From assembly GCA_016219185.1 (NCBI GenBank), contig JACRBZ010000071.1, positions 51,814-115,813 on the forward strand: 64,000 bases of DNA, given 5' to 3'. The notes under the pieces were generated by a model. It worked only from the letters and a program-made list of their open reading frames with translations. It searched no databases and had not been told where the DNA came from. Shown piece after piece: positions 8,678 through 18,386 of this stretch; positions within the stretch are counted from its first letter, which is position 1; every line of letters begins with the position of its first letter. The position numbers were made by a program, and so were the translations under genes. This DNA comes from Deltaproteobacteria bacterium (GTDB lineage Bacteria > Desulfobacterota > Desulfobacteria > Desulfobacterales > Desulfatirhabdiaceae).

Positions 8678-11368
8678 TCACGCCGTCATTTTTGCGGCAT
8701 CCTTAAAATTGATCGTCAGTTCATATTCGCTGGCGCCTGACACTCTGGTAATTTTAAACCCCAGCTTCCTGCCAAGGGCCAGCATCTGCGTGTTTTCGGT
8801 CAGTACAACGCCCATCACGCTTTCAATGCCGCGCCCTTTTGCAATTGTAAGGCACTGGCTGAGAAGCTCCGCGCCAATTCCCTTGCCCTGGCAGGCATCG
8901 CTGACGATAACGGCAAATTCCGCGTGATGCTGTTTGATGTCCAGAATCACTCGGGCGACACCCAGCATTTTTTCCTCCCCCGTGTTTTCCTGAATGGCCA
9001 CGAGTGCAATCTCCCGATCATAATCGATCTGGGTAAATCGCACCAGCATGCTGTTTTGGAAACTTCTTAAAGGGGTAAAAAATCGCATGTATATGCTTCG
9101 CGGGGAAAGCGATTCGTAAAGCGAAAGCAACAGCGGCGCATCTTCAGGCCGAATGGGCCGAATCAGCAGCTCTCCAAAGCCTTCACGGAACACTTTGTTT
9201 TCGAACTCATTGGGATAGGGGCTGATGACCAGATGCAGGGGGGAAGGTATTGGTGAGTGCCTCACAATCACCCTGGCGCCCACCGCGCTTGCCCAGGTAT
9301 CTCCCATAAACAGGGGATTGATGTCCAGTTCATCAATGTGTTCGATGTCGGTGATAAGCTGAGACACCCGCATGAGGATCTCTTCCAGAAGTTCAATGCA
9401 TACCGCAGGCAGATTCCGGAATCCTGCCAGAAGCTTGCTGATCCGCGTTTCTTCAATGAATATTCTTGCCAGGTGCCGGTTAATGGGCGGCAGGGCGAAC
9501 GCATGATCCCTGAAAACGTCGGATATGTTGCCGCCGCTTCCAAAAAACAGCACCGGTCCAAAATCCGGGTCCTTTTTAGCGCCGATCTTCAGTTCGTGAT
9601 GGGGCAGGGTTAACATGGGTTGAAGGGTGATGCCCTGAATGCCGGGGAGCGGAGGGGAAGACGCTACGCCGGTCATCAGATTCTGAAAGGCCAGCCTGAC
9701 CTCAAGCGGGTTTTGAATATTTAAGAGAGTCCCGTTGGGGACGTTCTTATGCGAAATGTTGCTGGAGAAGATTTTCATGGCCAGGGGAAAGCCGGTTCCA
9801 ATTGCTTTTTGAACAGCCTCATCTTCGCTGGCGGCAAACAACACAGGGTTTACAGGAATCCCATAAGCAGCCAGCAAAGTTTTGGATTCAATCTCTGTCA
9901 TTTCATGGCGGCCGCTTTGAATATGGGCTTCAACCAGGCAGTTGCTCCTGTCCCGGTTGAATTCCAGCCTGCGATGAAATTTGGGCGGAATTTCCTGCAA
10001 CACCTCGATATTTTGAGCATAGCGGTATAGATCCATAAAGGCGCGTACGGCCCGCTCCGGCGTATCGAAAGTCGGGATGCCGGCCCGGTTAAAAATAAGA
10101 CGGGCAGGCTCTACGCTTTCTCCGCCCATCCAGGATGTAATGACCGATTTGGGTTTATCCTGAAGATAAGCGCCGAGCGATTCGGCGATTCGAACGGGTT
10201 CGCTCATGGCAAGCGGTGAAAAGAGGACCAGCACGCCGGAGACCTCCGGCGCGTTCAAACAGATGTCAACGGCTTTCAGGTAGCGCTCCGGGCTGGCGTC
10301 CCCCATGATATCCACCGGGTTGGAACGGCTCCAGTAAGCGGGAAGTACCTGCTCCAGCTTCTGAAAGGTTTCGGAACTCAGGGCCGCAGGCGCCTGCCCA
10401 TAATCCTGCAGCATGTCGACCGCCATGACGCCCGGACCTCCGGCATTGGTGATGATGGCAAGGCCGGTACCGGCGGGGGGGGGCTGCTTGGCCAGAAGTT
10501 CCGAACAATCGAAAAGTTCTTCAAACGTTTTTACCCGGACAATGCCGGCCCGTTTGAAGGCGGCATCGTAAATGGCGTCAACGCCGGAAACGGCCCCGGT
10601 ATGCGAGGCCGCCGCGATGGCGCCGGATTGCGTTCTGCCGGACTTCAGGGCAATGATGGGTTTTACACGGGATACTGCCCGTGCCGCACTCATGAAATTT
10701 CTGAAATGCGTCAGGCATTCGACATACATGACAATGCTGCCGACATAAGGGTCGCTTCCCAGATAGTCGATTATATCCCCGAAGTCCACATCCAGCATGG
10801 AACCCAGGCTGACCACATGGCTGAAGCCAATCTGGTCCGTGGTAGACAAGTCGAGAATGGATGAGCAGATGGCGCCGCTCTGGGAGATAAATGCGGTTTT
10901 CCCCGGAATCGGCATGCGGCGGGACAAGCTGGCGTTTAAAAACGCGCGGGAATTGATTATGCCGATGCAGTTGGGGCCGATCACTCGCAGACCAAAGGCC
11001 TCGGCTTTCTGGCGGATAGCAGCTTCGATCTGCCTGCCTTTTGCGCCGGTTTCCTTTCCCCCCGCAGATACGATGACCACGCCGCCCATTCCGGCAACGC
11101 CGCAGGCTTCAACAATTTTGGGTGCCTCTGCGATATCGGTTGCGATAATGCCTAAATCCACAGGAAAGGGAATCGCATCGACGCTTCTGAATGCCTTATA
11201 CCCCATGATCTGGCTGCGTAGTGGATTTACCGGAAATATTTCACCGTCAAACCCGCTTCCCTTTAAATTTCGCATCATGACGGCGCCAATGCTGTCGGGT
11301 TTCTGGCGTGCACCGATGATGGCTATGGATTTAGGTCGAAACATTCTGTCCAGGTTGTGAATGCTCAT
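8678..11368 (-). CDS. NDP-forming acyl-CoA synthetase fused to GNAT acetyltransferase (Pat-like architecture)
   Basis: An 896-aa protein with, in order, a CoA-binding Rossmann domain (about 8-140, IAIIGARQKPDSIGAVMM), succinyl-CoA-ligase-like domains (about 150-450), an ATP-grasp domain (about 480-700) and a C-terminal GNAT domain (about 730-885, motif CQGKGIGAELL). This is the order of the Pat/PatZ lysine acetyltransferases. In true ADP-forming synthetases the phosphorylated histidine lies in ASHTG, and it is present here (His256), whereas I recall it as lost in Salmonella Pat. The synthetase part may therefore be active. It could convert acyl-CoA to acid plus ATP, acetylate proteins, or both. 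It lies upstream of, and in the same direction as, no close partner; CBS/STAS/Usp genes precede it. Confidence 0.85.
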   Translation of the reverse strand: MSIHNLDRMFRPKSIAIIGARQKPDSIGAVMMRNLKGSGFDGEIFPVNPLRSQIMGYKAFRSVDAIPFPVDLGIIATDIAEAPKIVEACGVAGMGGVVIVSAGGKETGAKGRQIEAAIRQKAEAFGLRVIGPNCIGIINSRAFLNASLSRRMPIPGKTAFISQSGAICSSILDLSTTDQIGFSHVVSLGSMLDVDFGDIIDYLGSDPYVGSIVMYVECLTHFRNFMSAARAVSRVKPIIALKSGRTQSGAIAAASHTGAVSGVDAIYDAAFKRAGIVRVKTFEELFDCSELLAKQPPPAGTGLAIITNAGGPGVMAVDMLQDYGQAPAALSSETFQKLEQVLPAYWSRSNPVDIMGDASPERYLKAVDICLNAPEVSGVLVLFSPLAMSEPVRIAESLGAYLQDKPKSVITSWMGGESVEPARLIFNRAGIPTFDTPERAVRAFMDLYRYAQNIEVLQEIPPKFHRRLEFNRDRSNCLVEAHIQSGRHEMTEIESKTLLAAYGIPVNPVLFAASEDEAVQKAIGTGFPLAMKIFSSNISHKNVPNGTLLNIQNPLEVRLAFQNLMTGVASSPPLPGIQGITLQPMLTLPHHELKIGAKKDPDFGPVLFFGSGGNISDVFRDHAFALPPINRHLARIFIEETRISKLLAGFRNLPAVCIELLEEILMRVSQLITDIEHIDELDINPLFMGDTWASAVGARVIVRHSPIPSPLHLVISPYPNEFENKVFREGFGELLIRPIRPEDAPLLLSLYESLSPRSIYMRFFTPLRSFQNSMLVRFTQIDYDREIALVAIQENTGEEKMLGVARVILDIKQHHAEFAVIVSDACQGKGIGAELLSQCLTIAKGRGIESVMGVVLTENTQMLALGRKLGFKITRVSGASEYELTINFKDAAKMTA

Positions 11369-11447
11369 GAAGATTTTGCCTTCTAAAAAAGTAGCCAGTG
11401 CCGGAAGCCGGAAGATCCGGCACCATTATCCATTGCAGCGGCTCTGG

Positions 11448-12128
11448 TTATTGGTAGATTTCCCGGTTATTGTTCCGATGGTCAACCATATAAAGAAGGG
11501 TTGCTTTTTCCTTGAGCGCGGATTTAAGCGCTTCCAGTTTGAGACGATCAATGCCGTACATGCGGATGTAGACATTCCGGTATCCTTCGGATGCCTTCTC
11601 ATAGGAGGTCAGAATACTGGCCATTCTTCCCCCGAATCCGCGGATGATCTGGGCAACTTCCAGGATGGAGCCCTGCCTGTCTTCCAGGCAAAAGGCAAAC
11701 TGAATCCCCTTTTTCCCGATGCCCGTCAGGGAAATGATCACTTTGAACAGATCGGTATGGGTAATGACTCCGACAACACTGCCGTCATCATCCACGACTG
11801 GAACACCGGATATCTTGTTGGCCAGCAGCAGTTCGGCGGTTTCTTCTATGGTGAAATCCGGCGGAACCGAAATCGGGTTCGGCGACATGATGTCTTTGAC
11901 TTTAATGTTCGAGAGCAGATAGAGAAGCTCGTGTATTTCAAGGGTCGTGGCGTCGGATGCCGACGCTTTTTTCAGATCCCTGTCCGTTAAAACGCCAACG
12001 AGACGGTTTTTATCCATGACCGGCAGCAGGGTGATCCGATGGGTTTTCATCAGATTCATGGCTTCCTGCATGGAACTTTGTTTATCTATCGTAATGGCGG
12101 GTTTGTTCATCCAGTTTTTTACAAGCAT
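11448..12128 (-). CDS. CBS-pair protein with C-terminal ACT-like domain
   Basis: A 226-aa protein with two CBS motifs (MNKPAITIDKQSSMQEAMNL and VKDIMSPNPISVPPDFTIEE) forming a Bateman module over residues ~1-135. An ACT-like segment follows (about 145-220, FCLEDRQGSILEVAQIIRGF). Such proteins usually sense adenine nucleotides or amino acids. The start is placed at ATG 12128 because a strong GGAGGTGA site lies five bases upstream; a GTG three codons earlier falls within it. The 5' end overlaps the 3' end of the STAS gene by 47 bases, indicating one transcript. Confidence 0.88.
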   Translation of the reverse strand: MLVKNWMNKPAITIDKQSSMQEAMNLMKTHRITLLPVMDKNRLVGVLTDRDLKKASASDATTLEIHELLYLLSNIKVKDIMSPNPISVPPDFTIEETAELLLANKISGVPVVDDDGSVVGVITHTDLFKVIISLTGIGKKGIQFAFCLEDRQGSILEVAQIIRGFGGRMASILTSYEKASEGYRNVYIRMYGIDRLKLEALKSALKEKATLLYMVDHRNNNREIYQ

Positions 12129-12447
12129 GGGATTCACCTCCGGTTAAATGATTCTGGAATAGTATTGCGGCCTGAAATACGGATGCCTTGCTTCCGGTAA
12201 ACCTGATAAACCTGAACTGTTTGGAAGTGCTTTGCAGCGTCTCCAAATTATAGCGAAACACATTCAGCCCGAAAACATCGACATGTGAAATACGGTCTGT
12301 ATCAACGATGATCACCTGAAACTGATCTACGTATGGTTTCAGAGCATAAAGCAGTTGTTGGGCAGCTGATCCGTCAAAGCCGCCCTGAATCTGAACAAAC
12401 AGGCATCTGTTCCGGGAAATCACACTGATGCTGAAACCGGTCGCCAC
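12082..12447 (-). CDS. STAS-domain protein (anti-sigma-factor antagonist-like)
   Basis: About 121 aa resembling STAS/SpoIIAA-type proteins: an early beta strand (CLFVQIQGGFDGSAAQQLL) and then the segment VIIVDTDRISHVDVFGLNVF, where STAS proteins carry a phosphorylatable serine or threonine. Here that region reads DRISHVD, so Ser may be the candidate site. The AAGGAG Shine-Dalgarno abuts an ATG at 12456 with no spacer, so the GTG at 12447 (nine-base spacing) is the more likely start. The tail overlaps the CBS gene. It probably acts in stress signalling with its neighbours; the partner kinase is not in the window. Confidence 0.65.
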   Translation of the reverse strand: MATGFSISVISRNRCLFVQIQGGFDGSAAQQLLYALKPYVDQFQVIIVDTDRISHVDVFGLNVFRYNLETLQSTSKQFRFIRFTGSKASVFQAAILFQNHLTGGESHACKKLDEQTRHYDR

Positions 12448-12474
12448 GGATTTCATCTCCTTTCGCTCGGTTGA

Positions 12475-12927
12475 TCATCCAACCCTTAGGCTTAGCAGCG
12501 GGACCGGTGATCTGCGGAATAGTTTTTCAGCGGTTGATCCAAACAGAACTCCGGCGATGTTGCCCCTGCCCTTGGAACCCATTATCGCAAGATCGGACTG
12601 AGTGTCTGTTATGGCCTGAACCAGCTCAACAAAAGGTGTCCCTGTTTTAATGATTCTCTGATACTTCAGATGCGTTACCCGCAGTTCGTGCATCATCGCA
12701 TCCATGGCCTGAAGCCTTTCCTTTCGGGTCTGATCAATATATTCCTGAGTGCTCAAATTGATATTGAGGGATAATTTGCTGACAATATCAATATCCCGCT
12801 GATTGATGACGTTTACAAGAACCAGCTCGGCCTTCAAGGGTTCCGCCAGGCTTGCGGCATATTCAAGGATATATTTTGAAAATTGTGAAAAATCTATGGC
12901 TACAAGAATCCTGTGAATCGTTTTCAT
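12475..12927 (-). CDS. Universal stress protein, UspA family
   Basis: A 150-aa Usp domain beginning MKTIHRILVAIDFSQFSK and ending with the ATP-binding signature GSKGRGNIAGVLFGSTAEK (G-x2-G-x9-G-S pattern), which indicates an ATP-binding Usp. The ATG at 12927 has a GGAAG site and matches the family N-terminus; the longer frame adds an unsupported extension. It is first in a minus-strand series with the STAS and CBS-ACT genes, consistent with a small stress or energy-sensing operon. Confidence 0.9.
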   Translation of the reverse strand: MKTIHRILVAIDFSQFSKYILEYAASLAEPLKAELVLVNVINQRDIDIVSKLSLNINLSTQEYIDQTRKERLQAMDAMMHELRVTHLKYQRIIKTGTPFVELVQAITDTQSDLAIMGSKGRGNIAGVLFGSTAEKLFRRSPVPLLSLRVG

Positions 12928-13234
12928 GTGTCTTCCTTTCGCGGCAGAAGTAATATATGATGTCAAAAGCAAAGAGCGTGCCGATAAAAATCAGGCCGCG
13001 CAATATTTAGTTTAATTAAACGATATTCGATAGATAAATTATTAATCCAGCCTTTATTCGGATATGAAGGATAAAAACATTTTGTCGAATTATTTTTCAG
13101 ATTGTAAAGCCGGTGCGTACGCCCGCAACTTAAACGATGTTCCTCTTGATAATCATTGGCGAATAAGATAAATCTGGGCCGGGTCGAAATCTTTCAGACG
13201 ACGCCTTGTATAGCTTTTAAAAAGGAGGAAATCG
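12928..13234. other. Divergent intergenic region between uspA-type and CoA-transferase genes
   Basis: A 307-bp non-coding gap that must hold promoters for both directions. A 12-bp perfect palindrome, GTTTAATTAAAC, is at 13010-13021 and could be an operator. A strong Shine-Dalgarno (AAAGGAGG) precedes the gene at 13235. I see no convincing -35/-10 pair and no RNA gene. Confidence 0.5.
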
Positions 13235-15118
13235 ATGCAACGAAACAATTACTGGGCAGATCGATATATTGAAAAGCAGAAAACCGGCGAGGAAGCCATC
13301 CGCTTGATCCGGCCGGGGCAACGGGTATTTATCGGGTCTTCCTGCGGCGAGCCTCAACACCTGGTTCGCGTACTCTCCGAAGTTTCAAGCTATTATACAG
13401 ACATTGAAATTGTCAGGCTGCTGTCGCTTGAAAGCACACCGCTAACATTAATTGCCAATAAAACTCAGGACCAGATCTTAAATATCAGGTCGTTTTATCT
13501 GGGATCGGCCAAGCCCAAAAGCCTGTCCCGAAACATGCGGTTCATTACGCCCATGAATCTATCGGCGATTCCCAGGCTTTTTAAAAGCAGAAAACTTCCC
13601 ATTCATGTGGCATTGATCCAGGTGTGCCCGCCGGATGATTTCGGGTGGATGAGTCTGGGGATTTCAGTGGATATCACCATGGCTGCGGCCCGGTCCGCGG
13701 ATATTGTCATTGCCCAGGTGAACCCTCGAATGCCTAGAGTTTTGGGTCGAAGTTTTATTCACGTCAATGATGTGGATGTGTTCGTGGAATATGAAGAGCC
13801 GCTCCTGACGGTCGGAAAAGCCCCGGAGCTCGAATCCGCCAATAATATCGGCAGGATGCTCGCAAGACTCATTGACGATGGCTCCACCATTCAGATCAGC
13901 CCGGGCACAACCCCTCACGCCACCATGCTGGCGTTGTCGGACAAGAATGACCTGGGGATTCATTCGCAGTATCTAACAAATGATATCATGAAGTTGTATG
14001 CCATGGGGGTTATCAATAACCGGTACAAGGGCTATAACGAAGGCAAGATCGTTGCCAGCTCGGCTATCGGGGATCAGAACCTGTATGAATTCATCAACGA
14101 TAACCCGGCCATCGAGTTCCACCCTTCGGAATATGTAAATGATCCGAGGGTGATTGCCCGGCATCGCAATATGGTGTGCCTCAATGTGGCCACAGCCATT
14201 GACCTGACCGGACAGGTCGCCGCCGATTCCCTGCCGTACAATCAGTTTTCCGGTGTTACCGGCATGATGGATTTTATCCATGGCGCTGCCCAGGCCGAAG
14301 GGGGAAAATCCATTCTCATGGTGCCTTCCACGGATACCCGCGGAGAAAAGAGCCGGATCGTCCCCATGCTCAGCGACATGGCCGTGGTGGTCCCAAGAGC
14401 GGATGTTCATTATGTGGCCACGGAATACGGGGTGTTTAATTTGTTCGGAAAGAGCTTTCAGGAGCGGGCTCTTGGCATGATCAGCATTGCCCATCCGGAT
14501 TTTCGGGATGAGCTGTTTTATGAAGCCAAAAAAATGGGTCTTTTCAGTGCCGAGAGAACCCTGACAGAATCCATCCATGGCGTTTATCCGGTAAGTCTCG
14601 AGGAAGTCCGAAAAATCGGCGGGGAATCGGTCACCATTCGCCCGGCCAAGCCGGTGGATGAAAGACGGATTCAGGAACACTATTATAACCTGGATAAGAA
14701 TGATGTTGTTTCCCGGTTTTTTCATGAAAAAACCAGCTTCGTTCGCAATCAGGTTGAGGGCATTTCCCAGATTGATTATGTAAAAAATCTGAGCATGCTG
14801 GCCGTGGTCGGCGAATTCGGCTTTGGCAAAGTGGTTGCGCTGGGAGAATATCTGATTGATGAGAATAAAAACATGGCGGAAGTGGCTTTTTCGGTGAACA
14901 AAGACTGGCAGGGAAAAGGGCTTGCGCGCATACTGATCCTGAAGCTGGCCGAGGCTGCAAAGGGGAATGGTATTTCCGGTCTGATCGCCTACACGTCCCA
15001 TGATAACATGGCCATGATCAATCTGTTCAAGATCCTGCCGTACAAGGTGAAAACCGCCTTTGATGATGATGTTCTGGTCCTAAGCTGTAATTTTTCAGAG
15101 CCAAAGGAAAGTAAATGA
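13235..15118 (+). CDS. Acetyl-CoA hydrolase/CoA-transferase fused to GNAT acetyltransferase
   Basis: A 627-aa two-domain protein. Residues ~10-460 match the acetyl-CoA hydrolase/4-hydroxybutyrate CoA-transferase family, including the signature ATEYGVFNLFGKSFQERA followed by IAHPDFRDEL, whose glutamate forms the acyl-enzyme intermediate in this family. Residues ~470-620 form a GNAT domain (motif NKDWQGKGLARILIL). The fusion recalls the neighbouring synthetase-GNAT protein and suggests coupling of acyl-CoA turnover with acetylation. It has a strong AAAGGAGG ribosome site. The 3' end overlaps the next gene by ATGA, showing translational coupling. Confidence 0.88.
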   Translation: MQRNNYWADRYIEKQKTGEEAIRLIRPGQRVFIGSSCGEPQHLVRVLSEVSSYYTDIEIVRLLSLESTPLTLIANKTQDQILNIRSFYLGSAKPKSLSRNMRFITPMNLSAIPRLFKSRKLPIHVALIQVCPPDDFGWMSLGISVDITMAAARSADIVIAQVNPRMPRVLGRSFIHVNDVDVFVEYEEPLLTVGKAPELESANNIGRMLARLIDDGSTIQISPGTTPHATMLALSDKNDLGIHSQYLTNDIMKLYAMGVINNRYKGYNEGKIVASSAIGDQNLYEFINDNPAIEFHPSEYVNDPRVIARHRNMVCLNVATAIDLTGQVAADSLPYNQFSGVTGMMDFIHGAAQAEGGKSILMVPSTDTRGEKSRIVPMLSDMAVVVPRADVHYVATEYGVFNLFGKSFQERALGMISIAHPDFRDELFYEAKKMGLFSAERTLTESIHGVYPVSLEEVRKIGGESVTIRPAKPVDERRIQEHYYNLDKNDVVSRFFHEKTSFVRNQVEGISQIDYVKNLSMLAVVGEFGFGKVVALGEYLIDENKNMAEVAFSVNKDWQGKGLARILILKLAEAAKGNGISGLIAYTSHDNMAMINLFKILPYKVKTAFDDDVLVLSCNFSEPKESK

Positions 15119-17085
15119 AGGATACATTCAAGATCAAGTTTTTCCCGCACAATAAGGAAATTGCCGTTAAAGAAGGGGAAACCCTGATTCGGGCCGCCAT
15201 GGAAGCTGGTGTTCATATCAATGCTTCCTGTGGCGGCGAAGGCGTCTGCGGGAAATGCCGCGTCATTATCGAGTCTGGCGATGTGGAAGGCGGGATTACC
15301 GAAAAGCTCAGTCAAAAGGATCGGGAGGCCGGGTATCGGCAGGCCTGCCTGTCTCTGGTAAAGAGCGATCTAATTGTAAGGATTCCCGTGGAATCCTCGA
15401 TCGATGCCAGCGTGCTGAATATGCAGAGCACCCCCCGCTGTACCGCCAGAATCAAGGAGATGAATCTGGAAGACCTGAAGGACAAGGGCCTGTTTCTTCC
15501 GCCGGTTGAGAAAAAATACCTGGAGCTGCCGCTGCCGACGGCTCAGGACAATCTTCCGGATGTGTCCCGTCTGGTCGGTTATTTGAAACTGGAACATGGC
15601 GAGCACCGGCTGGTTGTGGATCTTTCGGTAATTCAAAAGATTCCGGATATCCTGAGGGAAGCTGATTTCAAGATTACCGCAACACTGGCTAGGCCGGTTC
15701 ATCCGGGAAGAAAAACCCACATCATCAACATTCAGCCGGGTGATACAACGCATCGCAATTATGCCATTGCCATGGACATCGGCACCACCACCATTTACGG
15801 TCAGTTGATCGACCTGATTACCGGCGATGTTCTGGCCCAGTTCGGTGATTTTAATGCCCAGATCAGCTATGGCGAAGACGTGATCAGCCGGATCATGTTT
15901 GCTGAAAAACCCGGAGGTCTTGAAAAGTTGCAGGAGGTGGTGATTGGCGTCATCAATAAGCTGATTCAAAAAATGGTTAAAAAAGCCAGGATCGACCTGG
16001 ATGAAATTTCCACCATTACCCTTGCCGGCAATACCACCATGACCCAGCTTTTGCTGAAGGTCAACCCGCGGAATATTCGAAGATCGCCCTATGTGCCGAC
16101 TTCTTCGATTTATCCGCCGTTAAAGGCCGTGCATCTGGGAATGGCGCTGGGAGATCATGTGACCGCCCTGGTTTATCCGCAGGTTTCAAGCTATGTTGGT
16201 GGGGATATCGTTGCTGGCGTCATGGGATCCGGGATGTATCTGACGGAGGAACTCACCCTGTATATGGACATCGGAACCAATGCCGAGATCGTCATTGGCA
16301 ACAAGGACTGGCTGGCCTGCGCTGCCTGTTCGGCGGGCCCGGCCTTTGAAGGCGGCGGCATCACCTTTGGCATGCGGGCCACCAAAGGGGCGATCGAAGA
16401 CTTTTCCATGGATCTCCTTACCCTTGAGCCCATGAATATTACCATCGGCAATGTCCGGCCCAAGGGGATCTGCGGATCGGGTCTCATTATCATGGTTGCC
16501 ACTTTGTTCGAGCTGGGGGTGATCGATAATCTGGGGAAATTTGACCGAAACCTTCAAACGCCCCGCATCCGCCAAATCGATGGCATCTGGGAATATGTCG
16601 TGGCGTGGGCAGCGGAAACACAGATTGACCGGGATGTTGTTCTTTCAGAGCCGGATATTGACAACCTGATTCGCGCTAAAGGCGCTATTTTCAGCGGGTG
16701 CATGACCCTTTTGGAAGAAGTCGGACTGACGGTAAAGGACCTGGATCGCATCATCCTTGCAGGGGGATTCGGCAGTTATGTGGATCTGGAAAAGGCCATG
16801 ACCATTGGCCTTTTGCCGGAAATGGACCCGGCCCGGGTGACTTTTATCGGCAATGGGTCTCTGATGGGTGCAAAAATGAGCGCTCTGACCAACAGGATTC
16901 GTCGGGATGTGGTGGAAGTGACTAAAAAAATGACCAATTTTGAGCTCTCGGAAACCCATTCCTATATGGACAATTATGTGGCGGCTCTATTTCTGCCGCA
17001 TACGGACATGAACCAGTTTCCCAAAATCAAGGCTCGTCTGGAAGCCCGGAGGTCAGGGCGGAAAACAGGTGGACGTGATCTGTGA
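15115..17085 (+). CDS. 2Fe-2S ferredoxin/ASKHA-domain protein (RACo-like, DUF4445)
   Basis: A 656-aa protein with an N-terminal plant-type ferredoxin domain (C39, C45, C48 in [11 protein letters not shown], and C78) and a large C-terminal ASKHA ATPase domain ([44 protein letters not shown]). This is the architecture of RACo, the reductive activator that uses ATP to reactivate corrinoid proteins. No corrinoid protein or methyltransferase is adjacent. Instead it is translationally coupled to a CoA-transferase/GNAT gene, so its partner is unknown. The ferredoxin cysteines and ATPase motifs look intact. Confidence 0.88.
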   Translation: MKDTFKIKFFPHNKEIAVKEGETLIRAAMEAGVHINASCGGEGVCGKCRVIIESGDVEGGITEKLSQKDREAGYRQACLSLVKSDLIVRIPVESSIDASVLNMQSTPRCTARIKEMNLEDLKDKGLFLPPVEKKYLELPLPTAQDNLPDVSRLVGYLKLEHGEHRLVVDLSVIQKIPDILREADFKITATLARPVHPGRKTHIINIQPGDTTHRNYAIAMDIGTTTIYGQLIDLITGDVLAQFGDFNAQISYGEDVISRIMFAEKPGGLEKLQEVVIGVINKLIQKMVKKARIDLDEISTITLAGNTTMTQLLLKVNPRNIRRSPYVPTSSIYPPLKAVHLGMALGDHVTALVYPQVSSYVGGDIVAGVMGSGMYLTEELTLYMDIGTNAEIVIGNKDWLACAACSAGPAFEGGGITFGMRATKGAIEDFSMDLLTLEPMNITIGNVRPKGICGSGLIIMVATLFELGVIDNLGKFDRNLQTPRIRQIDGIWEYVVAWAAETQIDRDVVLSEPDIDNLIRAKGAIFSGCMTLLEEVGLTVKDLDRIILAGGFGSYVDLEKAMTIGLLPEMDPARVTFIGNGSLMGAKMSALTNRIRRDVVEVTKKMTNFELSETHSYMDNYVAALFLPHTDMNQFPKIKARLEARRSGRKTGGRDL

Positions 17086-17134
17086 TCACAAACCATTCAT
17101 ATTTTATCACATTATCAGTGTAAAGGGGGAAATT

Positions 17135-17575
17135 ATGGCAGGAATCAACAAGGCCATCATCGTCGGCCGGCTGGGAAAAGATCCCGAAATGCGCTACATG
17201 CCGGACGGTACGGCCGTTGCCAGTTTTTCGGTTGCCACTTCAGAGGATTGGAAAGACAAGGCAACCGGAGAAAAAAAAGAGCGCACTGAGTGGCATCGCA
17301 TCGTGGCCTTCAGAAAGTTGGGTGAGATCTGCGGCGAGTATCTTTCAAAAGGAAAGCTGGTTTATATCGAGGGTCGTATTCAGACCCGCTCTTGGGATGA
17401 TAAGGACGGGAATAAACGCTATACCACCGAAATCGTTGCCTCGGACATGCAGATGCTGGGATCCAGGGACGAGGGCGCGAAAAAGAATTCCGGCGAGTTT
17501 GATTCCGGATTCAAGGGGGGCGGCAGTTTTTCTAGATCCGAAGGACCTGTGGGGGAAGATGACATTCCATTTTGA
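17135..17575 (+). CDS. ssb: Single-stranded DNA-binding protein
   Basis: A 146-aa SSB with the OB-fold core ([20 protein letters not shown], then [15 protein letters not shown] and [19 protein letters not shown]), a glycine/serine-rich linker, and the acidic C-terminal tip EDDIPF that recruits repair and replication proteins. The ATG at 17135 follows AAAGGGGG; the longer frame starts inside the upstream gene. The next gene begins seven bases after the stop. Confidence 0.96.
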   Translation: MAGINKAIIVGRLGKDPEMRYMPDGTAVASFSVATSEDWKDKATGEKKERTEWHRIVAFRKLGEICGEYLSKGKLVYIEGRIQTRSWDDKDGNKRYTTEIVASDMQMLGSRDEGAKKNSGEFDSGFKGGGSFSRSEGPVGEDDIPF

Positions 17576-17581
17576 TTTCTT

Positions 17582-18358
17582 ATGATTTCAGGCCCTTCGA
17601 TTACCAGATGCGATCTGGACGCCCTCTACCAGCAGTATAACCGTCGTGAACGGGTCCATCCGGACCCGCTGGTGTTTCTGTATTCGTATGCGGATATTCG
17701 GGATCGGGAGATCGCAGGGCTTCTGGCCTCTTCCCTGGCGTATGGTCGCGTTGCACAGATTTACAAAAGTCTGAGCTGCGTGCTGGAAAAGATGGGGCCG
17801 TCTCCCTTAAGTTTTTTGAACCAATCGACCCACCAGTCTCTGACCGCGGCATACGGTGGATTTTCCCATCGGTTTTCCACCGGCAGGAATCTGGTCAATC
17901 TGATGCTGGCGATAAAGGATGTGCTGGCTCGTTACGGATCGATTCACGGTTGCTTTCTTTCGGGCATGGGAAGTGAAGACGATACGGTGCTGCCCGCTCT
18001 GACGCGATTTGTAGCCGTATTCACCGCGGGAAATGCACGGGAACTGGGGCATTTGATTCCCCTGCCGGAGCGGGGCAGCGCCTGTAAGCGCTTGAATCTG
18101 TTTTTACGGTGGATGGTTCGAAGAGACGACGTGGATCCGGGGGGATGGGACCGGGTTCCGGCTTCAAAGCTGATCATCCCGCTGGATGTCCATATGCACC
18201 GGATTGGGATTCGTTTGGGATTTACCCGGCGAAAGCAGGCGGATATGCGGACGGCGCTTGAAATCACCCGCGCTTTCAGCCGGATGATTCCTGAAGATCC
18301 GCTCCGGTATGATTTCACCCTCTGCCGCATGGGGATGAACGGCGTAAGTATTTCATGA
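17582..18358 (+). CDS. TIGR02757 family protein (DUF2400)
   Basis: A 258-aa protein resembling the TIGR02757/DUF2400 family, whose function is unknown. Recognisable parts are SYADIRDREIAGLLASSLAYG near the N-terminus, the central LFLRWMVRRDDVDPGGWD, LIIPLDVHMHRIGIRLGF, and the end DPLRYDFTLCRMGM. It follows ssb by six bases with no separate Shine-Dalgarno, so it is probably co-transcribed and coupled. The family has helix-hairpin-helix/glycosylase-like features according to general knowledge, so a nucleic-acid role would fit but is not shown. Confidence 0.8.
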   Translation: MISGPSITRCDLDALYQQYNRRERVHPDPLVFLYSYADIRDREIAGLLASSLAYGRVAQIYKSLSCVLEKMGPSPLSFLNQSTHQSLTAAYGGFSHRFSTGRNLVNLMLAIKDVLARYGSIHGCFLSGMGSEDDTVLPALTRFVAVFTAGNARELGHLIPLPERGSACKRLNLFLRWMVRRDDVDPGGWDRVPASKLIIPLDVHMHRIGIRLGFTRRKQADMRTALEITRAFSRMIPEDPLRYDFTLCRMGMNGVSIS

Positions 18359-18386
18359 AATGTGACAGTGGGTGAGGTAATGGTGT

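Noticed and set aside
13973..15001. A 342-codon minus-strand open frame
   Set aside because: It is antisense to the CoA-transferase/GNAT gene, which has clear motifs and a strong ribosome site.
17081..17090. TGTGATCACA palindrome near the end of the ASKHA gene
   Set aside because: It resembles Crp half-sites, but lacks the six-base spacer needed for a Crp site.
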